Shown here: positions 28,966 through 38,000 of the stretch, in pieces
Layout: each line of letters starts with the position of its first letter
How positions within the stretch are numbered: the stretch's first letter is position 1
Origin: Microbacterium indicum DSM 19969
GTDB lineage: Bacteria > Actinomycetota > Actinomycetes > Actinomycetales > Microbacteriaceae
Direction: 5' to 3'
NCBI RefSeq assembly: GCF_000422385.1
Contig: NZ_AULR01000003.1
Location: 62,001 to 126,000, forward strand
Length of the DNA: 64,000 bases
The notes under the pieces: generated by a model
Databases searched by the model: none
Told to the model about the DNA's origin: nothing
Seen by the model: the letters and a program-made list of their open reading frames with translations, nothing else
Program-made: the position numbers and the translations under genes

Positions 28966-29676
28966 ATGACGGACATCACGGTCGACGGCCGCATGATCGC
29001 GCTGGCGAAGGAGCTGCGCGACGATCTGCAGAGGTTCCTCAACGAGTACGGCTTCGGTCTCAAGGAGATCGAGACGAAGCTCGAGATCCTGCGTGACGAC
29101 TTCTCGCACGAGCACGAGTACAACCCGATCGAGCACCTCTCGAGCCGCGTCAAGAGCCCCGACTCGCTCATCGAGAAGGTGCAGCGAAAGGGCATCGACG
29201 CGACCCTCGAGAGCATCCGCGAGAACATCACCGACATCGCGGGCGTGCGCGTGACGTGCAGCTTCGTGACCGACGTGTACCGGCTCTTCGAGCTGCTCGC
29301 GGGGCAGGACGACATCGTCGTACGCGAGGTCAAGGACTACATCGCGCACCCCAAGCCCAACGGCTACCAGAGCCTGCACGCGATCGTCGAGGTGCCCGTC
29401 TTCCTCCCGCGCGGCACCGTGATGGTGCCCGTCGAGGTGCAGTTCCGCACCATAGCGATGGACTTCTGGGCGAGCCTCGAGCACAAGATCTACTACAAGT
29501 ACGACCGGCAGGTGCCGCAGGAGCTGCTCGACCAGCTGCACGAGGCGGCGGTGTCGGCGAGCGAGCTCGACGAGCGCATGGAGAACCTCCACCACGCGAT
29601 CCGCGGCGGCGGACGCCCGGCGCCCGCCCCGATCCAGATCCCCGAGCGCGGGGGCTCGGCAGCCATCAGCGCGTAG
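28966..29676 (+). CDS. Small alarmone synthetase (RelA/SpoT synthetase domain only)
   Basis: 236 residues, similar to YjbM/YwaC (RelQ/RelP) proteins that make (p)ppGpp without a hydrolase domain. Visible motifs: SSRVKSPDSLIEKVQRKG (ATP site), DIAGVRVTCSF (G-loop region), PKPNGYQSLHAIV and VEVQFRTIAMDFWASLEHKI with the catalytic Glu. Lacks HD, TGS and ACT domains. Leaderless start: TAGGGT (28954-28959) 6 bases before ATG. A role in stress-dependent alarmone supply is expected beside a long Rel elsewhere. Confidence 0.92.
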   Translation: MTDITVDGRMIALAKELRDDLQRFLNEYGFGLKEIETKLEILRDDFSHEHEYNPIEHLSSRVKSPDSLIEKVQRKGIDATLESIRENITDIAGVRVTCSFVTDVYRLFELLAGQDDIVVREVKDYIAHPKPNGYQSLHAIVEVPVFLPRGTVMVPVEVQFRTIAMDFWASLEHKIYYKYDRQVPQELLDQLHEAAVSASELDERMENLHHAIRGGGRPAPAPIQIPERGGSAAISA

Positions 29677-29686
29677 CGTCGACGCC

Positions 29687-30175
29687 GTGGACGATCTGCG
29701 GGCGCTGCTGGACGACGCGCGCTCGCGCCTCGACGGGGTGCCGCAGGTGCGGCTCGGGCTGGGGCGCGAGGCGTCGCGGTTCCGCCGCGCGTTCGGCGGG
29801 CGGCCCGTCATCGAGCCCGTCGCGCCCGCGTGGCACCTCGGGGTGCTGCTCCTCGGATCCGCGGATCTCTGGGCCGTGGGCGACGTCATCCGCGCCGCCG
29901 AGGAGGTGCGCCGCGGCTACACCGCCGACGCGCAGCGCGTGCGCGCGTCGATGCGGGGCATGGCGTTCCGGGGCGGCTTCGCCGAGGGCGAGACCTGCCA
30001 CATCGACTGGGAGCCCGTCGACGTCGACGCCGTCTCGGGCGGCGCCGACTCGGGCCCCCTCGCCTGGGCGGACGGACGCCTGCAGGTGCGGTGGTCGAAG
30101 ACGGGCTGGCTGCGGCCCCTCGACGGCTACCTCGACGAGCAGGTCGGCCTCGCCACGGCCCCGCGCGCCGGCTGA
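29687..30175 (+). CDS. Conserved-looking protein of unknown function
   Basis: 162 residues, soluble, starting (GTG) MDDLRALLDDARSRL. Segments such as GREASRFRRAFGGRPVIEPV and AWHLGVLLLGSADLWAVGDV look folded and gene-like, but no family or catalytic motif is recognised. TAGCGT, formed partly by the stop codon of the alarmone synthetase gene (29674-29679), lies 7 bases before the start. It is convergent with metS. Confidence 0.65.
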   Translation: MDDLRALLDDARSRLDGVPQVRLGLGREASRFRRAFGGRPVIEPVAPAWHLGVLLLGSADLWAVGDVIRAAEEVRRGYTADAQRVRASMRGMAFRGGFAEGETCHIDWEPVDVDAVSGGADSGPLAWADGRLQVRWSKTGWLRPLDGYLDEQVGLATAPRAG

Positions 30176-30188
30176 GGGCGCGCCGGGA

Positions 30189-30320
30189 TCAGTCGCCCTC
30201 GCCGCCCTCGGGGTACTCGGCGACCTCGGGCCGGGCCGCGAGGAAGCCGATCGAGGCGAGCAGGCCGCCCCACACGACGACCGCCGCGATGACGAGGAAC
30301 AGGATCGCGATCGCGCTCAT
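30189..30320 (-). CDS. metS: MetS-type small subunit of NSS transporter
   Basis: 43 residues: one hydrophobic helix (MSAIAILFLVIAAVVVWGG) and an acidic tail ending PEGGEGD. This is the size and form of MetS, required with MetP for methionine and alanine uptake in Corynebacterium. ATG overlaps the metP stop (ATGA). Confidence 0.85.
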   Translation of the reverse strand: MSAIAILFLVIAAVVVWGGLLASIGFLAARPEVAEYPEGGEGD

Positions 30321-31876
30321 CGGCGCGCTCCCTTCGTCTGGAGCTGCGCGGCCGCGGGCCACGGCTCGAACTGCTCGGGATCGTGTCGCCACCGGACGAG
30401 CGGGAAGGCGACGGCCGCGACGATCGCGACGACGACGGATCCCCATCCGGCGACCGCCAGGTACCAGCCGTCGTAGCCGCCGTACCCGTTCGCGACGAGG
30501 TCGATGACCTTCGCGACGAGCATCCACACGAGGACAGCCGGCGCCAGGAGGCCCGTGAAGAACACCCAGATCGGGCCGACGCGGAAGGTCGACACGGCGC
30601 TCAGGTGCCGCGCGAGCTCGCCGCCGCGCCGCTTGACCCAGATCACGATGACCGTCATCGCGATCGCCGAGGCGACGATGCCGACGTTGTTCGTCCACTG
30701 GTCGATCGTGTCGAGGGCCGTGAGGCCCGACGTGGTGCCGATGAGGAGGATCGAGATCACGGCGAACACGCTGATGATCCCGACCGCCTGCCCGCGCGAG
30801 AGCGCGAACTTGTCGCGGATCGCCGCGATGACGACCTCGAGGATCGAGATCAGCGAGGTGAGGCCCGCGAGGACGAGCGCGCCGAAGAAGAGCGCACCGC
30901 TCCAGCCGCCTCCCGGCATCTCGCTGACGATCGCGGGGAAGGTCATGAACGCGAGGCCCACGCCCGTGAGGCCGTCGAGATCCGAGATCGCGACGCCCTG
31001 CTGGAAGGCGAAGAAGCCGAGCGTCGAGAACACGGCGATGCCCGCGATGATCTCGAACGACGAGTTCGCGAAGGCGACGACGAGGCCGGCGCCCGTCATG
31101 TTCGACCGGCGCCTGCGGTACGACGCGTAGGTGATCATGATCCCGAAGGCGACCGACAGCGAGAAGAAGATCTGGCTGTACGCCGCGATCCACACGTTCG
31201 GGTCGGCGAGCGCCGCGAAGTCGGGGGTGAAGAACTCGTTCAGGCCGTCGATCGCGCCGGGGAGGAACAGCGCGCGGATCGTCAGCGCGAGGAAGCCGAC
31301 GACGAGCAGCGGGATGAAGATCGTGTTGGCCCACTGCACGCCCTTGACGACGCCCGCGGCGAGGATCCCGATGACGACGACCCACATGAGCACGAGCGGG
31401 ATGAGGACGCCGGGCACGAACTCGAGCGTCGCGGGCTCGGCCGACGCGTGCAGGTACTCGCCCGTGAAGAACGCCGTCGGATCGTCGCCCCACGCCTCGC
31501 CGAACGAGAACACGAAGTAGCTGCCCGCCCAGGCGAGGACGCCCGCGTAGTAGATCGAGATGAGCGCCGCGATCGCGACCTGGAACCAGCCGACGCTCTC
31601 GCCGAGCCTGCCCGCGATGCGGCGCAGCGCGAGGGGAGCGGATCCCCGCCCCCGGTGCCCGATCGCGTAGTCGAGGAAGAGGATCGGGATCCCCGCCGTC
31701 AGCAGCGCGACGAGATAGGGGATGAGGAACGCGCCGCCGCCCGACTCGTAGGCGACGCCGGGGAAGCGCCAGATGTTCCCCAGGCCGACGGCCGAGCCGA
31801 TGGCCGAGATGATGAAGCCGAACTGGCCCGTCCACTGCTCGCGCTGGGGCACGGCGGTTGTCTGTCCTCGCGACAT
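30317..31876 (-). CDS. metP: Sodium-dependent amino-acid transporter (NSS/SNF family), MetP-like
   Basis: 519 residues, 12 helices. The first helix carries the sodium/substrate-site signature SAIGSAVGLGNIWRFPGVAY, followed by GGGAFLIPYLVALL. Family members couple amino-acid uptake to Na+. Presence of metS just downstream supports a methionine/alanine importer of the MetPS type. GAGGAGC precedes the ATG and TAGGCT at about 31915-31920 may be the -10. Confidence 0.9.
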   Translation of the reverse strand: MSRGQTTAVPQREQWTGQFGFIISAIGSAVGLGNIWRFPGVAYESGGGAFLIPYLVALLTAGIPILFLDYAIGHRGRGSAPLALRRIAGRLGESVGWFQVAIAALISIYYAGVLAWAGSYFVFSFGEAWGDDPTAFFTGEYLHASAEPATLEFVPGVLIPLVLMWVVVIGILAAGVVKGVQWANTIFIPLLVVGFLALTIRALFLPGAIDGLNEFFTPDFAALADPNVWIAAYSQIFFSLSVAFGIMITYASYRRRRSNMTGAGLVVAFANSSFEIIAGIAVFSTLGFFAFQQGVAISDLDGLTGVGLAFMTFPAIVSEMPGGGWSGALFFGALVLAGLTSLISILEVVIAAIRDKFALSRGQAVGIISVFAVISILLIGTTSGLTALDTIDQWTNNVGIVASAIAMTVIVIWVKRRGGELARHLSAVSTFRVGPIWVFFTGLLAPAVLVWMLVAKVIDLVANGYGGYDGWYLAVAGWGSVVVAIVAAVAFPLVRWRHDPEQFEPWPAAAQLQTKGARR

Positions 31877-31966
31877 TGAAGCTCCTCGCTGGGCGTACGC
31901 AGATTGCGAAGAGCCTAGGGGAGCGAGGCGCCGCTGCTGGGCGATCTGCTCAGAATGCTGGTCGTG

Positions 31967-32599
31967 TCACCGCGACGAGCGGGCGGTGCGGCCGCGCGTG
32001 ATGCCGACGAGCGCCTGCACGTCGTCGTCGTCGCGGTCGCGCAGCCAGGCGAGGACGACGCTCGAGAGGGGGCCGCCGACGAGCGGGCGCGTCACGACGT
32101 CGCGGCGCTGGTTCGCGCGGGCGAGCGACATCGGGACGACGAGGATCCCGACGCCCGAGGCGACCGTCGCGATCGCGTCCTCCGTCCGCTCGATGGGGGC
32201 GAAGGACGGGGCCGCGGTCGGCAGCGCGAGGGGGCCGAGCACGTCGTCGAGCGGCGTGATGAGGATCTCGCCGTCGAGGTCGGCGGGGACGAGCTCGTCG
32301 GCGGCCGCGAGATGCGAGTCGGCGCCCGCGACGACGACGGGGATCTCGTCGTAGAGGTCGACGGCGTGCAGGTCGTCGCCCGTGAGGGGGCGGCGGGCGA
32401 TGACGGCGTCGGCGCGGCCGTCGCGCAGCGCGGCGATCTGGTCGCGGGCCTCGACGTGCACGAGCTCGATCGGCTGGAACGGCCGCTGCTCGCGCCACCG
32501 CGAGATCCACTTGCCCGGCGTCGCGCCGGGAACGGCGGCGAGGCGGAACGGGTCCCTGCGCGCGGGGGGCGGCTCGGGGTCGGTCTTCTTACGCGCCAT
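31967..32599 (-). CDS. HTH-less LysR-type substrate-binding domain protein
   Basis: 210 residues. It begins with a charged tail (MARKKTDPEPPPARRDP) and goes straight into a LysR effector-binding fold: LAAVPGATPGKWISRW, VHVEARDQIAALRDGRADAV and VASGVGILVVPMSLA. No helix-turn-helix is present. Such free sensor domains occur in actinobacteria and may titrate ligand or dimerise with full LysR proteins. TACCCT (32611-32606) lies 6 bases before the ATG, so it is leaderless. It lies upstream of metPS in the same direction. Confidence 0.8.
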   Translation of the reverse strand: MARKKTDPEPPPARRDPFRLAAVPGATPGKWISRWREQRPFQPIELVHVEARDQIAALRDGRADAVIARRPLTGDDLHAVDLYDEIPVVVAGADSHLAAADELVPADLDGEILITPLDDVLGPLALPTAAPSFAPIERTEDAIATVASGVGILVVPMSLARANQRRDVVTRPLVGGPLSSVVLAWLRDRDDDDVQALVGITRGRTARSSR

Positions 32600-32617
32600 G
32601 CCTCCAGGGTACGGAAG

Positions 32618-32647
32618 AGGCCACCCCTCGCCGCGGAGGGGTGGCCT
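32618..32647 (-). terminator. 12-bp perfect hairpin terminator
   Basis: AGGCCACCCCTC and GAGGGGTGGCCT pair perfectly around a 6-base loop. On the minus strand it follows the hexapeptide-repeat gene by 13 bases and precedes the promoter of the LysR-like gene. Confidence 0.75.
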
Positions 32648-32659
32648 TCTGAGGTGTCG

Positions 32660-33067
32660 CTACGCGGCCAGGCGCAGGCCGCGCGGGTCGGTCGCGACGC
32701 GTTCGCCGTCGCGGATCGTCTGGTCGTCGCCGATGAGGGATCCGCCCGCGACCTGGGCGCCGCGGCCCACGAAGCTGCGCACGCCGATCTTGGCCTTGGG
32801 GCCCACGGCGGCGTCGGGGCCGATGTGCGCGCCCGCGTCGATGATCGCGCCCGGGCCGATCACCGCTCCGGGTTCGACCCATGCCCCCGCCGCGATGCGC
32901 GCGCCGTCGAGCACGCGGGCGCGGGGCTCGACGTAGGCGCCGGCCTCCACGCGGGCTGTCGGGGAGACCTTCGCTCCGTGCGCGACGAGGCCGCGACCGT
33001 TGGCGTGCTTGCGGTAGCGCAGGGTGCCGCCCTGGTCGTCATCGATGTCGACGTAGTTCTTGCCCAT
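32660..33067 (-). CDS. Left-handed beta-helix (hexapeptide-repeat) protein
   Basis: 135 residues. After a short N-terminal part (MGKNYVDIDDDQGG) it consists of hexapeptide repeats of the [LIV]-G-x4 type: ARVLDGARIAAGAWVEPGAV then IGPGAIIDAGAHIGPDAAVG. This is the LbH fold of acyltransferases and gamma-carbonic anhydrases. It is too short for a full acyltransferase and no zinc His triad is obvious, so it may be a scaffold. Start 33067 has GGAAGGACG before it. Confidence 0.75.
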   Translation of the reverse strand: MGKNYVDIDDDQGGTLRYRKHANGRGLVAHGAKVSPTARVEAGAYVEPRARVLDGARIAAGAWVEPGAVIGPGAIIDAGAHIGPDAAVGPKAKIGVRSFVGRGAQVAGGSLIGDDQTIRDGERVATDPRGLRLAA

Positions 33068-33248
33068 GTCGTCCTTCCGGGATCGGGAATGGCCGGACAT
33101 CGGGATCAACGAGGCGGGTGCCGCGTGTATTCCCGGTGGGACTCTCCATGCTCACCCGGGCATGATGTGGTTCGCTGTGATGCTCCTATGCCGCGTCTGT
33201 GGATCCGGGTCCTGTCGCATGTCGGAGGCCGTCAGTAGCGTGGACCGC

Positions 33249-34511
33249 ATGGTGAGGACGACGCTGTCGGCGGCCGAGGCGCGCCGGGTCGCGCTGGCGG
33301 CGCAGGGGATCGGGCGCGAGCGCGCCGGCGGGGGCACGCGGGCGATCCGCGGCGAGATCGCGCGCATGGGCGTGCTGCAGATCGACTCCGTCAACGTGTT
33401 CGCGCGCTCGCACTACATGCCGCTGTTCTCGCGGCTGGGCGCATACGACCCGGCCGATCTCGACCGCGTCGTCCTGAGGAGCGGCACGCCGTCGCGGCCC
33501 GCGCGGTTCGTCGAGTACCTGCCGCACGAGGCCGCGTTCATGCCCGTCGACGACTGGCCGCTGTGGGGCTTCCGGCGCGCCGACGTCGTCGAGCGCTCGG
33601 GGCGGTGGGGATCCTGGGCGGCCGAGAACGCGTCGGCCGTCGACCGCGTGCGCGCCGAGCTCGCCGACCGCGGGGCGCTGCGCGCCGGCGACATCGAGTC
33701 GGTCGTCCGGCGCGCCGACCGCGGGCCGTGGTGGGACTGGGATCACGCCAAGCGCGCCCTCGAGTACCTCTGGTCGGCGGGCGAGGTCGTGGTCGCGGGG
33801 CGGCGGGGCTTCGAGCGCCTCTACGCGCCGGCCGAGCACGTCGTCGCGCCCGAGCTGCTCGCGGCCGAGGTGCCGCGGCATGACGCGATCCGCGAGCTCG
33901 TGCGCCGCGCCGCCCGCGCGTACGGCGTCTCGACCGTCGCCGACCTCAACGACTACTACCGGCTGCGTGCCCAGGTCGACGTGCGGGCGGCGGTGCGCGA
34001 CCTCGTCGACGCGGGCGAGCTGATCCCCGTCGAGGTCGACGGGTGGCGCGACGCGGCGGGGCGGCAGATCCCGGCCTTCCTGCACCGCGGCGCCCGGGTG
34101 CCGCGGCGCGTCGAGACCGCGGCGCTCCTCAGCCCGTTCGACCCCGTGGTGTGGTTCCGCGATCGCACGCTCCGGCTCTTCGACTTCCACTACCGCATCG
34201 AGATCTACGTGCCGCAGCCGAAGCGCGCCTACGGCTACTACTCCCTGCCGCTCGTCGTCGACGACAGGATCGCGGGGCGCATCGACCTCAAGGCCGACCG
34301 CGGCGCGTCGACCCTGCTCGTGCAGTCGGCCTGGTGGGAGGGGCCGGCGGGCGCGGCCGACCGGGTCGCGGCCGAGCTGCGCCGAGCCGCCGCGTGGCAG
34401 GGGCTCGACCGGATCACGGTGTCGCGCTGGGGCGACGCGTCCGACCACCTCGCCGCGGCCCTCGCGGCCGAGCGCCACGAGCACCCCAACGCCGGGCTGC
34501 CCCGCCCGTGA
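33249..34511 (+). CDS. YcaQ-like winged-helix DNA glycosylase
   Basis: 420 residues. The family active-site motif QIDSVNV (Q-x-D) is at about residues 44-50, followed by ARSHYMPLFSRLG. YcaQ/AlkX enzymes remove alkylated bases and open DNA interstrand crosslinks. Three winged-helix-like modules are expected, and the C-terminal segment LLSPFDPVVWFRDRTLRLF is typical. ATG at 33249 with TAGCGT 7 bases before (33236-33241); GTG at 33240 is an alternative start. Confidence 0.87.
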   Translation: MVRTTLSAAEARRVALAAQGIGRERAGGGTRAIRGEIARMGVLQIDSVNVFARSHYMPLFSRLGAYDPADLDRVVLRSGTPSRPARFVEYLPHEAAFMPVDDWPLWGFRRADVVERSGRWGSWAAENASAVDRVRAELADRGALRAGDIESVVRRADRGPWWDWDHAKRALEYLWSAGEVVVAGRRGFERLYAPAEHVVAPELLAAEVPRHDAIRELVRRAARAYGVSTVADLNDYYRLRAQVDVRAAVRDLVDAGELIPVEVDGWRDAAGRQIPAFLHRGARVPRRVETAALLSPFDPVVWFRDRTLRLFDFHYRIEIYVPQPKRAYGYYSLPLVVDDRIAGRIDLKADRGASTLLVQSAWWEGPAGAADRVAAELRRAAAWQGLDRITVSRWGDASDHLAAALAAERHEHPNAGLPRP

Positions 34512-34523
34512 GGCGCCGCGGGG

Positions 34524-34946
34524 TCAGGCCGCGGGAGCGGCGCGGACGACGCCCGTGAGCGGATCCACGGGGTAACGCGTCTCGCCCGCATCGGTGACGA
34601 CGGGGTAGCCCTCGCGCGCCCAGTACTCGAAGCCGCCGATCATGAGCCGCACCTCGTAGCCGAGCTCGGCGAAGGCGAGCGCGGCCTTGTCGCCGCCGTT
34701 GCAGCCGGGGCTCCAGCAGTAGACGACGACGGGCGTGCCCGCGGGGATCTCGGCCGCGGCGCGATCGGCGATCTCGCGCGTCGGCAGGTGGATCGCGCCC
34801 CGCGCGCGGCCCTGCGCCCACGCCTCGGCCGAGCGCGTGTCGACGAGCACGAAGTCCTCGCCCGCCTTCTGCGCCACGCGCACGTCGGCGGCGTCGGTCT
34901 CGAAGCGCAGCTTCGCGCGGTAGTGCGCGGCGATGTCCTGTGTCAT
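34524..34946 (-). CDS. Rhodanese-domain sulfurtransferase
   Basis: 140 residues, a single rhodanese domain: FVLVDTRSAEAWAQGRARGA, then IHLPTREI and the active-site loop VVVYCWSPGCNGGDKAA with the catalytic Cys near residue 77; a second Cys five residues later could make a disulfide. It probably transfers sulfur from thiosulfate or persulfides. TAGCCT (34958-34953) lies 6 bases before the ATG. Convergent with the YcaQ-like gene. Confidence 0.9.
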   Translation of the reverse strand: MTQDIAAHYRAKLRFETDAADVRVAQKAGEDFVLVDTRSAEAWAQGRARGAIHLPTREIADRAAAEIPAGTPVVVYCWSPGCNGGDKAALAFAELGYEVRLMIGGFEYWAREGYPVVTDAGETRYPVDPLTGVVRAAPAA

Positions 34947-35025
34947 GCCGCGAGGCTACGACGGCGGCCGCCCCGGGAACCGGGCTTGGCAGGATTCGCG
35001 CGGTGCCTGGCCGGGGCGCGCGGCG

Positions 35026-38000
35026 TCACCGCGCCCGGCGCAGGGTGAGCCCCTTCGTCGACTCGACGAAGCCCGCCGCCCGCAGGTGGCGCGCCGCCGG
35101 CGCCTCGTAGACGAAGACGCCGTTGACCTTCTCGATCGTGAGGGTCTCGAGGCGGCGCTCGGCCGCCGTCTGGGCGAGCCCCCGCGCGGCGGCCGCCAGC
35201 GCGGCGTCGTCGTCGGCGAACGACAGGACCGTGCGGCCCCCGCGCTCGAGGTAGAGGGCGAGGGATCCGTCGACCATCACGACGACGGCGCCGGCCTTGC
35301 GGCCCGGCCGGTGCGTGACGTCGACGAGCGCGGGCCAGGGGAGTGCGGCGCCGTAGGGGTTCGCGGGGTCGGTCGCCGCGAGGACCCGGGCGCGCAGCGG
35401 CGCCGGGTCGGGCAGGCCCGAGAACGTGCGCAGCCGGTCGATCGTCGGAGACGCCGCGAACTGGGCCGCGCCGAGCTTCTCGATGAGGTAGCCGCGGCGG
35501 CAGTGGCCCTGCTCCTCGAAGGTCGCGAGGGTGCGGTACGCCTGCGCGAAGCCGCCGGGGGATCCCTCGTTCTGGACGGACCCGCGCGTGACGACGCCGT
35601 ACCGATCGAGCAGCAGCGACGCATGGGCCGCGGCGCGGAGCGCGGCGTCGCCGTCGGGCGCGGGGAGCGCCGACCAGCGGCCGCCGACGACCGGAGCGGG
35701 GCGCGGCGCCGACGACCCCGAGAACGAGACACCGCGGAACGAGCGCGTGCGCGGGGGTCGGCGCGCGGCCTTGTGAGCCTGGGATCCGCCCGCCATGAGC
35801 TGGCGCAGCGGCGCGAAGGTGTCGTTCGTCACCCGGCCCGCCCAGACGAGCCGCCACAGGGCGTCGACCACGGCGGTCGTCGAGGCTTCGGGGTCGTCGA
35901 GCGCGAGCACGACCTGCCCCGCGAACATCGCGCCGCCGGGGCCCAGGGCCTCGAGGACACGCGCGTCGAGCGACGCGGCGTCGACCTCCGACTCGGGCGG
36001 CGCGAGGGTGATGGGGAGGGCGTCGGCGGGGTGCAGCGCGACCCACCCGTCGCGTCCGGCGATCGCGCCGTGGCCCGTCCACACGACCTCGCCCGCCGCC
36101 GTGAGCTCGTCGAGCATGGCCGGGGCGTAGTCGGCGATGCGCGAGGGCAGGACCATCGACTCCCACGCGCTCGCGGGGATCGGGACGCCCGCGAGCTGCT
36201 CGACGACCTGCAGGACGCCGTCGACGCCCTCGAGCGGCCGGTCGAGGTGCTGCCAGGCGGGGAGGAAGCGCGCGAACGCCGCGGGATCGACGGGCTCGAT
36301 GGATCCCCGCAGCGCCGCGAGCGATCGCATGCGGATGCGGCGCAGCGCCTCGGCGTCGCACCACTCGGGCTCGTCGGCGAGCGTGGCGGCTGCGCCATCG
36401 GGCAGGAAGAACCCGCTGACCGCGCGGCCCTGCTGCTCGAGGCGCTGCAGGGCGTGCCGCGCGACGGCGGCGCCGATGCCGAGGCGATCGGCGACCTGCT
36501 GCACAGCGAAGGGGCCGTGCGTGCGAGCGAAGCGGCTCACGAGGTCGCCCAGCGGGTCGGCGACGGACTCGGTGAAGGCGACGGGAACGCCCGTCGGGAG
36601 GGCCGTGCCGAGGGCGTCGCGCAGGCGGCCCGCGTCCTCGATCGCGGCGAAGCGCTCGGATCCCGCGACGCTCACCCGGATCGCGCGGCGGGAGCGGACG
36701 AGCGCGTCGAGGTGCTCGCGCGCCTCGGCCTCGGTCGCGTGCGGGGGATCCGGCTCCCGCTCGTCGCCGGCCGCGTCGACGACGACCGGCTCGGCGACGC
36801 GCGGGGCGTCGGCGCGGTCGAGCCGCGCCGCGACCTCGTCGGCGCCGAGCGGCCCGAGGAGGCGCAGGAGATCGGCGACGCCCTCGAGGCCCCGCGCGCG
36901 GCGCCCGGCCGCGAGGCGCTGGACCTCGAGCTCGAACTGCGCGAGGACGTCGGGGTCGAGCAGCTCGCGCATCTCGACCCGGCCGAGGAGCTCGCCCAGC
37001 AGGGCGGGGTCGACCGACAGCGCGGCCGCGCGGCGCTCGGCGAGGGGCGAGTCGCCCTCGTACATGAACGCCCCGACGTAGCCGAACAGCAGGTCGCGGG
37101 CGAACGGCGAGGTCTGGGCGGGCTCCGACTCGACCAGGCGGATCCGTCGCTCGCCGATGCCGCGCGCGATCCGGACGAGCGACGGCAGGTCGTACACGTC
37201 CTGCAGGACCTCGCGCAGCGTCTCGAGGATCACGGGGAACGTCGGGTGGCCCCGCGCGACCTCGAGCAGGGCCGCCGACCGCTGGCGCTGCTGCCACAGC
37301 GGCATGCGCTTCCCGGGCTGCAGCCGCGGCATGAGGAGCGACCGCGCGGCGCACTCGCGGAAGCGCGACGCGAAGAGCGCCGACCCTCCGACCTCGTCGG
37401 TCACGAGCTGCTCGAGCTCGTCGGGGTCGAAGACGAACAGCTCGGCGCCCGGCGGATCGGTCTCGGTGTCGGGGATCCGGGCCACGATCCCGTCGTCGCT
37501 CGCGACCGCGGATCCGTCGACGCCGAGGCGCTCGCGGATCCGCGCGTTGACCGCGAGCGCCCACGGGGCGTGCACGGGCATGCCGTACGGCGAGTGCAGG
37601 ATGATCCGCCAGTCGCCGACCTCGTCGCGCCCGCGCTCGACCGTGAGCGTGCGGTCGGTGGGGAGGGATCCCGTCGCCTCGCGCTGCTCGTCGAGGTAGG
37701 AGAGCAGGTTGGCCTGCGCGTTGTCGTCGAGGCCGGCCGCGCCCATGCGCTCGCGCGCCGCCTGAGGATCGGCGGCGGCGATCTCGCGCGTGAACCGGCC
37801 GAGCGCCTCGCCCAGCTCGGCGGGGCGGCCGAGACCGTCGCCCTTCCAGAACGGCACGCGCCCCGGCTGCCCGAACGCCGGGACGACGTTGACGCGGTCG
37901 TGCGTGATCTCGACGATCCGCCAGCTCGTCGTGCCGAGCGTGAAGACGTCGTTGACGCGCGACTCGTAGACCATCTCCTCGTCGAGCTCGCCGACGCGTG

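Noticed and set aside
33060..33248. Longer start for the YcaQ-like gene (63 extra codons)
   Set aside because: The extra part overlaps the start region of the divergent gene and lacks similarity; ATG at 33249 fits the -10 spacing.
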